This document shows positions 1 to 6,561 of a stretch of 30,531 nt of DNA, piece after piece (the first letter of the stretch is position 1; every line of letters begins with the position of its first letter). This DNA is from Porphyromonadaceae bacterium UBA7087 (lineage in GTDB: Bacteria; Bacteroidota; Bacteroidia; Bacteroidales; Muribaculaceae). Below the pieces are notes generated by a model. That model was not told where the DNA came from. It saw only the letters and a list, made by a program, of their open reading frames with translations, and ran no database searches. The stretch covers positions 35,083 to 65,613 of the forward strand of contig DKYZ01000127.1 of assembly GCA_002493515.1 (NCBI GenBank), given 5' to 3'. Position numbers and translations under genes: made by a program.

Positions 1-219
1 GGCAGCCTGCTGGATGCGGTTGCGGGAGGTCTTCTCCATGCGCGCCACAAGAAACTTGTCGACGCGCAGCATCTGCTGCCCTTTGTCGGCCACAAAACGG
101 AAATGCTCGTAAAGCTCCCTTCCGTCGTCGCCCACATACGCCGCTTCCTCAAGCTCGGCGCTCTCGGCCGCACCCTCATCCAGAGGTGCGTCGCAAATCA
201 TTTCGTCGGAGGCGCTCAT
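1..219 (-). CDS. rluD: RluA/RluD-family 23S rRNA pseudouridine synthase, N-terminal part only
   Basis: This is the first 73 codons of a gene that runs off the left edge. It starts at ATG 219-217. After an acidic leader of about 50 residues comes an S4-type RNA-binding segment (LRVDKFLVARMEKTSRNRIQ), typical of the N-terminus of RluD-like enzymes. Known family members isomerise uridines of 23S rRNA in the cytoplasm. The catalytic domain with its conserved Asp lies outside the window, so the exact subfamily cannot be confirmed. The start codon overlaps the TGA stop of the upstream PASTA gene in an ATGA arrangement, which implies translational coupling. The pairing of a PASTA protein gene with an RluA-family gene is one I recognise from other Bacteroidales. 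Confidence 0.85.
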   Translation of the reverse strand, partial: MSASDEMICDAPLDEGAAESAELEEAAYVGDDGRELYEHFRFVADKGQQMLRVDKFLVARMEKTSRNRIQQAA

Positions 220-965
220 TCTATAAACTCCACCTCCTCGGGAGTCTCTTCCGGCTGCGGCTCCTGCTCAGGCTCACCGCTCACGCCGGTCTCCTCGTTG
301 TGATACTCGTCGGGCAGATAGTCTTCCGTGGCATACTGGAGGTATTCCTCGTTCTGCAGCGAGTCGCGAAGCTCGCCCAGACGGCCGTCGCACACCTCCA
401 CCACCATGTTGGAGTTGACAGCCACGCGCTGCGTCTTCTTGACAGTGCGTCCGTTGGCCGTCACCTTGACTATGCGGTCGTTGTCGCCGAGCACCTTCAC
501 TATGCGTATTTTCTTGAATCCCAGCTCCTCAAGGCGTGCCATACCCTGACGGAACGACATCCCCTTCATGGCGTCTTCCATCGGGTGGTTGTCATCGTCG
601 ATCACCACCTCCTTGGGATGCACCGCGTTGATATAAAGGAATATCTTCCGGCCAGGCTTAACATGGGCGTCGGCCTTGGGAAACTGCTCGATCACGTATC
701 CCGGCCTGACATCGTCGCGGTAGAGGGAATCACGTATGTCGACCTTGAAGCCCTTGCTGTGGAGAAGCTCCACGGCGCTGGTGTAACCCATGTTCTCCAC
801 CTTGGGGACAATACGGCTCTCGCCGTGCTTGGTGAAGACGGCTATCGAGAAATACACTATGCAAATGCCGAGCGCGGCAACGGCGAATATCACCAGGATA
901 TTCGACAAAATCGGATGCGCACGGAAAAAATTACCACTCTTCTGGCTATCGTTTTCTGTATTCAA
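216..965 (-). CDS. Single-pass membrane protein with PASTA domains
   Basis: The protein has about 249 residues. A short cytoplasmic N-terminus is followed by one membrane helix (ILVIFAVAALGICIVYFSIA). Two PASTA-like repeats follow (from SRIVPKVENMGY, and around GMSFRQGMARLEELGF), each ending in a basic or polar beta segment. The tail is acidic and rich in Pro and Glu. PASTA domains in other bacteria bind peptidoglycan or muropeptides, usually on Ser/Thr kinases or PBPs; here they stand alone on a periplasmic stalk, as in other Bacteroidota. The frame is open up to a TTG at 995, but that codon lies inside a promoter -7 box (993-1000), so I prefer the TTG at 965, giving MNTENDSQ. No ATG is available in frame near the N-terminus. 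The stop overlaps the rluD-like start by 4 nt. Confidence 0.8.
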   Translation of the reverse strand: MNTENDSQKSGNFFRAHPILSNILVIFAVAALGICIVYFSIAVFTKHGESRIVPKVENMGYTSAVELLHSKGFKVDIRDSLYRDDVRPGYVIEQFPKADAHVKPGRKIFLYINAVHPKEVVIDDDNHPMEDAMKGMSFRQGMARLEELGFKKIRIVKVLGDNDRIVKVTANGRTVKKTQRVAVNSNMVVEVCDGRLGELRDSLQNEEYLQYATEDYLPDEYHNEETGVSGEPEQEPQPEETPEEVEFIE

Positions 966-992
966 AATCTCGGTTCGGTTGGTTTCGAGCGC

Positions 993-1000
993 CAAAGTTA
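993..1000 (-). promoter_or_regulatory. Bacteroidota -7 promoter box for the PASTA-rluD operon
   Basis: Read on the minus strand the sequence is TAACTTTG, a perfect match to the Bacteroidota housekeeping -7 consensus TAnnTTTG. It lies about 45 bp from the divergent box at 1045-1052. No clear TTTG -33 box is seen. Confidence 0.6.
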
Positions 1001-1044
1001 GTGATTTTTTCCCAATCTCTGACCTATGTTTCAGATTTATTTGC

Positions 1045-1052
1045 TAACTTTG
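1045..1052 (+). promoter_or_regulatory. Bacteroidota -7 promoter box for bamD
   Basis: TAACTTTG matches the TAnnTTTG consensus and lies 24 bp before the bamD ATG at 1077. It rules out the upstream in-frame ATG at 1026 as the translation start, because that codon would lie upstream of the transcript. The -33 region is weak. Confidence 0.65.
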
Positions 1053-1076
1053 CATCTCAAAGCGACAATTCTGAAG

Positions 1077-1874
1077 ATGCGAAAATTCATATTTCTAATT
1101 CCCCTGCTTCTGCTCGCCTCGTGCGGCGAATACAATAAAGTATTGAAAAGCAATGACATAGACTATAAGTTCGACTATGCCAAGCGTGCTTTCGAGCAAA
1201 GGAAATTCACTCAGTCCACCACCCTGCTTGAGCCTCTGATCGTGCCGCTGCGTGGCGGCCCGAAAGGGGAAGAGGCTCTGTTTCTGCTCGCGATGTCGTA
1301 TTACGAGAACAAGGACTATCTGAATTCCGGCATCAACTTCAAGACATACTATTCGCGTTATCCCAAGGGAAAATTCGCCGAGCTGGCAAGATTCTATTCC
1401 GGCTACGGCTATTACCTCGACTCCCCCGACCCGCAGCTCGACCAGACCATGACGGTGAAGGCTATCGAGGAGCTTCAGGGATTCATCGACTATTTCCCCA
1501 ATTCCGACAAGGTGACAATCGCACAGAACGCTATGTTCGAGATGCAGGACAAGCTGACGCTCAAGGAGCTTCAGAACGCCCAGCTCTACTACAACCTCGG
1601 AAACTATATGGGCAACAACTACGAGTCGGCGATAATCACCGCGCAAAACGCCCTCAAGACCTACCCCTATTCTAAATACAGGGAGGACTTCGAGATGCTT
1701 ATCCTCAAGGCGAAATACCAGGAGGCCAGGCAAAGCGTGGAGGAGAAAAAGCAGGACCGCTACCAGGACGTGGTGGACGAGTATTTCTCCTTCATCAACA
1801 ATTATCCCGAGTCGAAAAACCGCGGCGAGGCTGACAACATCTATAACCTCGCGCGCAGACACGTAAGCCAATAA
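1077..1874 (+). CDS. bamD: Outer membrane protein assembly factor BamD (lipoprotein)
   Basis: The protein has 265 residues. The N-terminus is a lipoprotein signal peptide with lipobox LLASC, so Cys16 should be the lipidated residue. The rest is made of TPR-like helical repeats, including FDYAKRAFEQRKFTQS, EEALFLLAMSYYENKDYLNS and YPKGKFAELARFYSGYGYY, which is the BamD/YfiO pattern. BamD is the essential lipoprotein partner of the BamA barrel and inserts beta-barrel proteins into the outer membrane from the periplasmic side. I chose ATG 1077 over the in-frame ATG 1026 because it gives a clean signal peptide and lies downstream of the promoter box. It is followed after 23 nt by rpoZ, so the two are probably co-transcribed. 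The very large barrel SprA encoded further along would be a demanding client of this machinery. Confidence 0.93.
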   Translation: MRKFIFLIPLLLLASCGEYNKVLKSNDIDYKFDYAKRAFEQRKFTQSTTLLEPLIVPLRGGPKGEEALFLLAMSYYENKDYLNSGINFKTYYSRYPKGKFAELARFYSGYGYYLDSPDPQLDQTMTVKAIEELQGFIDYFPNSDKVTIAQNAMFEMQDKLTLKELQNAQLYYNLGNYMGNNYESAIITAQNALKTYPYSKYREDFEMLILKAKYQEARQSVEEKKQDRYQDVVDEYFSFINNYPESKNRGEADNIYNLARRHVSQ

Positions 1875-1897
1875 ACATTTCTACATAGATCACAATC

Positions 1898-2233
1898 ATG
1901 GATTACAAGAAAACCAACGCTCCGCTCAATACCGAGACCCACGACATGATCGCCATGGCCGAGCAGACCGGAAATGTCTACGAGACCGTCTGCATTATCG
2001 GAAAACGCGCCAACCAGATCGCTGTGGAACTCAAGAAAGAGCTTGAGAAGAAACTCCAGGAGTTCACCACTACCGACAACCTCGAGGAGACTGCTGAAAA
2101 CCGTGAGCAGATAGAGATATCACGTTTCTATGAGAAGCTTCCGAAGCCGACGCTCATCGCCACCCAGGAGTATATCGAGCACAAGCTCTATTTCAACAAT
2201 CCTCTCAAGGAGCGCTCCCGCCTTGATGACTGA
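1898..2233 (+). CDS. rpoZ: DNA-directed RNA polymerase omega subunit
   Basis: The protein has 111 residues and matches the Bacteroidota Rpb6/omega family. The N-terminal half carries the omega signature around NVYETVCIIGKRANQIAVEL, which in the family folds against the beta-prime subunit. The C-terminal part ends with PTLIATQEYIEHKLYFNNPL, typical for this phylum. Omega stabilises RNA polymerase and is a cytoplasmic structural subunit. The gene sits directly behind bamD. Its last codons overlap the ATG of the next gene by 8 nt in another frame (ATG at 2226, stop TGA at 2231-2233). An intrinsic terminator at 2260-2284 lies just past the stop and would be a natural end for a bamD-rpoZ transcript. 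Confidence 0.92.
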   Translation: MDYKKTNAPLNTETHDMIAMAEQTGNVYETVCIIGKRANQIAVELKKELEKKLQEFTTTDNLEETAENREQIEISRFYEKLPKPTLIATQEYIEHKLYFNNPLKERSRLDD

Positions 2234-3269
2234 TAAGGCTCTGCCCGAAAGTCTTACATGCCGGATCTCCTCCGGCTTTTTTTTATCTCCCGCGCTCCAC
2301 GTCTTCAATCCCGACACGGATTACGCGCTTGGCGACGGAGGACGGTTCTACACTCCTCCCCGAATCGTATCGCGAATGAGGCGTGAGCTCGCCCTCTTCC
2401 CCGCGACTTACGCGGCCCCGGGCGACATGATACTCCTGCTTGACGACCTAAGCCGGGATGAAATGGAAAATTCCCCTTATCTCGCGGTCATGGAGGCAAA
2501 ACGCATCAAGGCCGTTCCCCTCGCCGGGTTGCAGGGGCTGGCTGACTCCGTCAGAAGCATATCTCCGTGGGGCTGGAACGCGACCCTGCTGCGCATCCTT
2601 GAGGAAAACAATGCCCCGGAGACTCTTCTCCCCTCTCCTGAGAGAATCGCGGGGCTGAGGGAGCTGTCGCATCGGCGCACTACTGTCGCTTTCCAACGTC
2701 TGGCGTCCACAATAATGCCGCAATGCGCCTCGCCGGTGCCTGTCGAGCTTACATCGGAAGATGAGGTCATGGATTTCTGCAACAGGAATCCGGGATGCTG
2801 GCTGAAGGCGCCCTGGAGCAGCAGCGGGCGCGGCGTGATGCATACGGATGATCTTGAGGAGAGGCATATCCGCCCCTGGGCAAGAGGAATAATACGCCGC
2901 CAGGGCTCGGTGATGGGAGAAGTCGACCGTGGACGGAAGCTTGATTTCGCCACTGAATGGATGATATCGGGAGGGAAGGCTCATTTCGCCGGCCTCTCTG
3001 TCTTCGACACCTCATCCCGGGGTAAATATCACGGCAACCGCCTGGAAACTCAGGCGAGGCTCGCTACGATCATCCGTGAAAGCTGCGGATTCGACCCCCA
3101 TGCCTTCATCTATGTGCAGAGCGAGATTCTCTCACGGATAGTGGGACATGATTATGAGGGGCCGGCGGGCATCGATATGCTCGTGACGTCGAAAGGAGAG
3201 GTGAATTTGTGTGTGGAGATAAATTTCAGAATGACAATGGGCATGGCTAATTTACTGGCAGCCCGGTGA
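2226..3269 (+). CDS. ATP-grasp-like protein of unknown substrate
   Basis: The protein has 347 residues if it starts at ATG 2226. The conserved part seems to begin at HVFNPDTDYALGDGG, about residue 25. Around residues 192-204 WLKAPWSSSGRGV resembles the ATP-grasp lysine and glycine-rich loop. Near residues 331-335 EINFR fits the acidic/Asn metal-binding site of ATP-grasp enzymes, after a GIDML strand. I infer an ATP-dependent ligase or kinase-like fold; the substrate cannot be told. There is no signal peptide, so it is probably cytoplasmic. The start overlaps rpoZ by 8 nt, and codons 12-20 contain an intrinsic terminator. No other ATG, GTG or TTG lies in frame between the terminator and the conserved core. 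The next gene (DUF2520) follows after 13 nt. Confidence 0.7.
   Translation: MTDKALPESLTCRISSGFFLSPALHVFNPDTDYALGDGGRFYTPPRIVSRMRRELALFPATYAAPGDMILLLDDLSRDEMENSPYLAVMEAKRIKAVPLAGLQGLADSVRSISPWGWNATLLRILEENNAPETLLPSPERIAGLRELSHRRTTVAFQRLASTIMPQCASPVPVELTSEDEVMDFCNRNPGCWLKAPWSSSGRGVMHTDDLEERHIRPWARGIIRRQGSVMGEVDRGRKLDFATEWMISGGKAHFAGLSVFDTSSRGKYHGNRLETQARLATIIRESCGFDPHAFIYVQSEILSRIVGHDYEGPAGIDMLVTSKGEVNLCVEINFRMTMGMANLLAAR
2260..2284 (+). terminator. Intrinsic terminator just after rpoZ, inside the next reading frame
   Basis: GCCGGA (2260-2265) pairs with TCCGGC (2271-2276) around a 5-nt loop and is followed directly by eight T (2277-2284). It lies 27 nt past the rpoZ stop but within codons 12-20 of the overlapping ATP-grasp gene. 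Confidence 0.85.
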
Positions 3270-3282
3270 ATAAGAACAAAAT

Positions 3283-4041
3283 ATGAAGGATAGGCCAAGG
3301 ATAGCGGTTCTCGGGAAAGGAAATGTGGGCAGCCATCTGGCGAAGGCTCTTGAAGGGAAAGCCGACGTGACGCTGATATCCTCACGAGGCGACATCGATT
3401 TGCCCGGGGATACGGATGTTTGTCTTATATGCGTCAAAGACGACGCAATAGCCGAGGTTGCCTCGAAACTCAACGGATTCCGGGGAGTGGTGGCGCATAC
3501 TTCCGGGTCGGTGCCCATGTCGGCGCTTGAGCCTGCAGGATGCAGCCATGGCGTCTTCTACCCTCTCCAGACATTCTCTAAGGGTGTGGCCCTGGATTAT
3601 GCTTCCATACCTATATTCATAGAGGCGTCAGACGAGCGTGCGCAGCATGCGCTCGAAGGCGTGGCCGACGCGATGGGAGCCGTATGGCACCCGGCCGACA
3701 GCGCCACGAGAAGGAAGCTGCACCTGGCGTCGGTGTTCGCCTGCAATTTCACCAACCGCCTCTATGCCATAGCCGACAAATTACTTAGAGAGGAGGGAAC
3801 CGGCATCGGAGTCCTGATGCCTCTGATTGGCGAGACGGTGCGTAAGCTCGGTGAGACTCTTGACCCGGAGGCATCGCAGACAGGACCTGCATCACGCGGC
3901 GACAACGAAGTGGTCCGCCGGCATCTCGACATGCTCTCATCCAATCCGCAGGCCGCTGAGATCTACAGTCTCCTGTCGGCCGATATCTATCGCGCAAGCG
4001 GTCATGGCGAACCGGATTTCCAAACAGATAACGATATATAG
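3283..4041 (+). CDS. Rossmann-fold protein with DUF2520 domain
   Basis: The protein has 252 residues. It begins with a dinucleotide-binding strand and glycine loop (IAVLGKGNVGSHLAKAL, residues 7-23). HTSGSVPMSAL and GVFYPLQTFS follow, which are signatures of the DUF2520 family. The C-terminal half (RKLHLASVFACNFTNRLYAIADKLL) is the helical dimer domain found in 6-phosphogluconate-dehydrogenase-like proteins. The fold suggests an NAD(P)-dependent oxidoreductase, but the family has no settled reaction that I know. In Bacteroidota this gene typically precedes kdsC and maf, as here. The gap to kdsC is only 2 nt, so the two are almost certainly translated from one mRNA. It is probably cytoplasmic. 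Confidence 0.85.
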   Translation: MKDRPRIAVLGKGNVGSHLAKALEGKADVTLISSRGDIDLPGDTDVCLICVKDDAIAEVASKLNGFRGVVAHTSGSVPMSALEPAGCSHGVFYPLQTFSKGVALDYASIPIFIEASDERAQHALEGVADAMGAVWHPADSATRRKLHLASVFACNFTNRLYAIADKLLREEGTGIGVLMPLIGETVRKLGETLDPEASQTGPASRGDNEVVRRHLDMLSSNPQAAEIYSLLSADIYRASGHGEPDFQTDNDI

Positions 4042-4043
4042 AA

Positions 4044-4568
4044 ATGAGCTCGATAAACTACGACCTTACCAGAATAGAGGGAATCGCCTTTGATGTTGAC
4101 GGCGTCCTCTCCCCCTCTACGATTCAGCTTGGAGAGGACGGGATGCCGATGCGCATGGTCAACATCAAGGATGGCTATGCGTTGCAGCTGGCCGTCAAAC
4201 TTGGCATGAAACTTGCTATAATCACTGGTGGAAAGTCGGAAGCCGTGCGCAAACGCTTTGAGGCCCTCGGCATCAAGGATATCTACCAGGGATGCGCACA
4301 CAAGCTCCCGGTGCTCCAGGAATGGATGCAGTCACGAGGGCTGACCACGGACTCGACTGCATACATGGGCGACGATATCCCTGACCTCAGGGCAATGCGT
4401 GCCGTAAGCCTGCCTTGCGCCCCACATGACGCCTGCTGGGAAGCACGTGAGACCGCCCTATACGTGTCCCCTTTTTCCGGGGGCTACGGATGTGCCCGCG
4501 ACCTCATCGAGCAGGTGCTGAAGGCAAAGGGACTATGGATGAGGGATGACCATGCCTTCGGATGGTGA
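4044..4568 (+). CDS. kdsC: KdsC-type HAD phosphatase (Kdo-8-phosphate phosphatase)
   Basis: The protein has 174 residues, the usual size for C0-type HAD phosphatases without a cap domain. Motif I is FDVDGVL with Asp17 and Asp19. Motif II is the Thr of IITGGKS (Thr61). Motif III/IV is Lys87 and MGDDIPDL (Asp110, Asp111, Asp114). The family hydrolyses 3-deoxy-D-manno-octulosonate 8-phosphate to Kdo and phosphate, a cytoplasmic step of lipid A and LPS core synthesis. Members work as tetramers whose C-terminal tails close neighbouring active sites; here the tail (GLWMRDDHAFGW) is present. It starts 2 nt after the DUF2520 gene. No other Kdo gene is in the window. Confidence 0.88.
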   Translation: MSSINYDLTRIEGIAFDVDGVLSPSTIQLGEDGMPMRMVNIKDGYALQLAVKLGMKLAIITGGKSEAVRKRFEALGIKDIYQGCAHKLPVLQEWMQSRGLTTDSTAYMGDDIPDLRAMRAVSLPCAPHDACWEARETALYVSPFSGGYGCARDLIEQVLKAKGLWMRDDHAFGW

Positions 4569-4573
4569 AGGGC

Positions 4574-4601
4574 AGTGATTAGTGATTAGTGATTAGTGAT
4601 T
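4574..4601 (+). repeat. Heptanucleotide tandem repeat, 4 copies of AGTGATT
   Basis: Four perfect, contiguous copies of AGTGATT lie in the 81-bp gap between kdsC and maf, starting 6 bp after the kdsC stop. Such short arrays can change copy number by slippage. Because the unit lies outside coding sequence, a change would alter spacing between the two genes and not a reading frame. Confidence 0.9.
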
Positions 4602-4649
4602 AGCCGCTTATAACTTATTACTATTTAAAGTTTTTGTTATTCAACTGCA

Positions 4650-5231
4650 ATGCTTGACAATCTTAAAAAATACAATATTCTGTTGGCGAGCAAATCGCCG
4701 AGACGGCGCGAACTGCTGCAGCAGCTCCGCATACCGTTCCACATCATAACGATAGGCGGAATCGACGAGTCGTATCCCGCCACCGTTCCTCCGCTGGAGG
4801 TCGCTCAGTATATCAGCAATAAGAAGGCCGACGTGTATCAGCAAAGGATCATCGACGACGAGATGATAATCACGGCCGACACTCTCGTGATATGCGACGA
4901 CGAGATAATGGGGAAACCCAAGGATGCCGATGAGGCGGTGGAGATGCTCAGAAAGCTCTCCGGCAAATGGCATAAGGTGGCCACGGGGGTGGCTATAACC
5001 ACAAAAGACCGCCGCACGTCCTTCACGACGGTATCGGAAGTGAAGTTCGCGCCGCTCGACGACGCGGAAATAAGATACTACGTTGACAATTACGCACCTT
5101 TCGACAAGGCCGGGGCCTACGGCATCCAGGAATGGATAGGCTGCGTAGCGGTCGAGGCTATAAACGGAAGTTCTTACAATGTGATGGGGCTTCCCCTTCA
5201 CCGTATTTTCGAGGAGCTGCGTCTGTTCTGA
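4650..5231 (+). CDS. maf: Maf-like nucleoside triphosphate pyrophosphatase
   Basis: The protein has 193 residues, standard for Maf. The N-terminal substrate loop ASKSPRRRELL (residues 13-23) and the ITADTLVICDDEIMGKPKD segment with catalytic Asp77 are both present, followed by the family Lys and Gly residues in WHKVATGVAI. Maf proteins hydrolyse non-canonical or bulk nucleoside triphosphates (dTTP/UTP or m7GTP type) to monophosphates and pyrophosphate in the cytoplasm. Near the C-terminus KAGAYGIQ is typical of the dTTP/UTP (YhdE) group, though I cannot prove the substrate. It follows kdsC after an 81-bp AT-rich gap holding a heptamer repeat, and precedes the unknown gene at 5274 by 42 bp. 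Confidence 0.92.
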   Translation: MLDNLKKYNILLASKSPRRRELLQQLRIPFHIITIGGIDESYPATVPPLEVAQYISNKKADVYQQRIIDDEMIITADTLVICDDEIMGKPKDADEAVEMLRKLSGKWHKVATGVAITTKDRRTSFTTVSEVKFAPLDDAEIRYYVDNYAPFDKAGAYGIQEWIGCVAVEAINGSSYNVMGLPLHRIFEELRLF

Positions 5232-5273
5232 CAGCAGATTTCCGGATATATCAAGACAAAATTATAAAGACAT

Positions 5274-6182
5274 ATGGATAAGGACATGATTTTTTTCTCC
5301 GCCGACGGCAACGGATTGACCTCCACATCAGCCAACCATATCGCCAATATGGCAAAGGAGATGATATGCGGCCTGGAGGCTGAGGCCGAGGGCATGACCC
5401 TCTTCTCCACTTCCGTGGCTCTCATCGGCAGTGATGTCTCCAACCTGCTGGAAAAAGGCATCGATGACGAGGCACTGCGCGGAATTTCCCGCATTCTTCA
5501 TCAGATAAGCGACGCTAAATCTCTGATAGCATGGTTGCGCGAGGCCATAAAGGCCAAGGAACGCCTGATCAAGGAGACACGTGAACTGACCCTTGAGGAG
5601 TTCCTGAAGCTGGAAGACCGTAAGCTTCCCGATGAACCGAAGATGGCGAAGATGCTCACGGAGGAGGACTACTATGCCACTCTGAGTATTGACGAGCGCA
5701 ACCGGTATTACAGGCTTGAGACGCTCGCCGCCGTGCTCGGGAAGGCAATTCATCCCGGGGGTGCATTTGCCACAACCAGGAAGGAACTCTACGACCATAT
5801 CCAGAAGCCTCGTTCAGTTGAGGGCGACGGACGAGACACCCTCATCTACACCTATACCCCTACTGTTGACACCCAGACGGTGGAGGATATATATTTCATG
5901 CTCCAGAAGCAGTATCGCGAGGCTCAGGCAAAGCTCAACTCGATGAAGTCAGACTGCGAGAGGGCTGTCACTGAGTCAGCTGTCAAGGCTAAGACGGAAT
6001 TTGCCAAGGCGGTAAAAGACCGCTCCGAGGCCATCACCACTGCCGAGGCCGACAAGGCGGCATATATCCAGAAGAGGGTCAAGGAGATTTCGGGACTGCG
6101 CATTATCATCCCGGAGGCGCTAAATGCTATCTATGAAGAGGTGTCGCATCTCGGCAAAAGCAGTGATGCGGTGAAGGACTAA
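5274..6182 (+). CDS. Uncharacterised helical cytoplasmic protein
   Basis: I do not recognise a function for this 302-residue protein. It has no signal peptide and no membrane segment. The N-terminus (FFSADGNGLTSTSANHIANMAKEMI) is rich in Ser and Thr and looks conserved in character. Residues about 75-150 are charged helices (ISDAKSLIAWLREAIKAKE, RKLPDEPKMAKMLTEEDY). Residues about 205-270 are very rich in Ala, Lys and Glu with heptad-like spacing, which suggests a coiled coil. Codon use matches its neighbours, so it does not look foreign. It lies 42 bp behind maf on the same strand and is probably the last gene of that operon. The context suggests a housekeeping role, but that is only association. 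Confidence 0.75.
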   Translation: MDKDMIFFSADGNGLTSTSANHIANMAKEMICGLEAEAEGMTLFSTSVALIGSDVSNLLEKGIDDEALRGISRILHQISDAKSLIAWLREAIKAKERLIKETRELTLEEFLKLEDRKLPDEPKMAKMLTEEDYYATLSIDERNRYYRLETLAAVLGKAIHPGGAFATTRKELYDHIQKPRSVEGDGRDTLIYTYTPTVDTQTVEDIYFMLQKQYREAQAKLNSMKSDCERAVTESAVKAKTEFAKAVKDRSEAITTAEADKAAYIQKRVKEISGLRIIIPEALNAIYEEVSHLGKSSDAVKD

Positions 6183-6355
6183 GAAACTCGGTCGGCGGCG
6201 GCTGTCTCATTCGCAGCGGCTGTCGCCTCAAGGGGCTGCGGGGGATGCCAGTAAATGGACATCTGCCGGCAGAAGGCCACATGAGCCTTCATTATGTCGG
6301 CATCGGGTTTGGAATTATCCCGCCATTGACGCGGGATAATCCAGACAATAGGCAA
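6179..6355 (-). other. Possible small ORF or gene remnant, convergent with the 5274-6182 gene
   Basis: On the minus strand a frame from TTG 6355 to TAG 6179 encodes 58 residues containing PRQWRDNSKPDADIMKAH and FCRQMSIYWHPPQ. The residue mix is protein-like (W, Y, H, M, C) and the third codon positions are mostly G or C, as in real genes nearby. There is no ATG near the start, no promoter box, and a 10-bp hairpin lies inside it. The frame continues open upstream to a GTG at 6514, but that part is low-complexity and not convincing. It could be a real small protein, the end of a decayed gene, or chance. Confidence 0.3.
6314..6340. other. 10-bp perfect inverted repeat
   Basis: ATTATCCCGC (6314-6323) and GCGGGATAAT (6331-6340) form a perfect 10-bp stem around a 7-nt loop in the 379-bp stretch between the unknown gene and the ROK gene. 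No T-run follows on either strand, so it is not an obvious terminator. Confidence 0.6.
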
Positions 6356-6513
6356 CAGTATGTATAAATCATTCCGACCAAGGCATCCCGTTTGATTCTC
6401 GCCTATGACGACTTGACTGTTCCGAGGCTGTTTTTGTTTTGAGGATGCCGCGGGTTTTCGATTTCGCTCTTGCTCTCGTTCTTGTCGGCATTCCCCCTCC
6501 CCTACCGGTTTCA

Positions 6514-6550
6514 CGGCGGCAAAGACCTGGTCTTTGCCGCCGTTCTTTAT
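6514..6550 (+). terminator. Strong hairpin between convergent genes, probable terminator
   Basis: A 13-bp perfect stem (6514-6526 with 6530-6542) around a 3-nt loop is followed on the plus strand by TTCTTTAT. It stands 20 bp beyond the end of the minus-strand ROK gene and could end transcription from the plus-strand operon. The T-run is imperfect, and on the minus strand no T-run follows. Confidence 0.6.
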
Positions 6551-6561
6551 GATTCCTATAT

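Noticed and set aside
1026..1076. Longer bamD N-terminus from ATG 1026
   Set aside because: The promoter -7 box lies downstream of that ATG, and only ATG 1077 gives a proper lipoprotein signal peptide.
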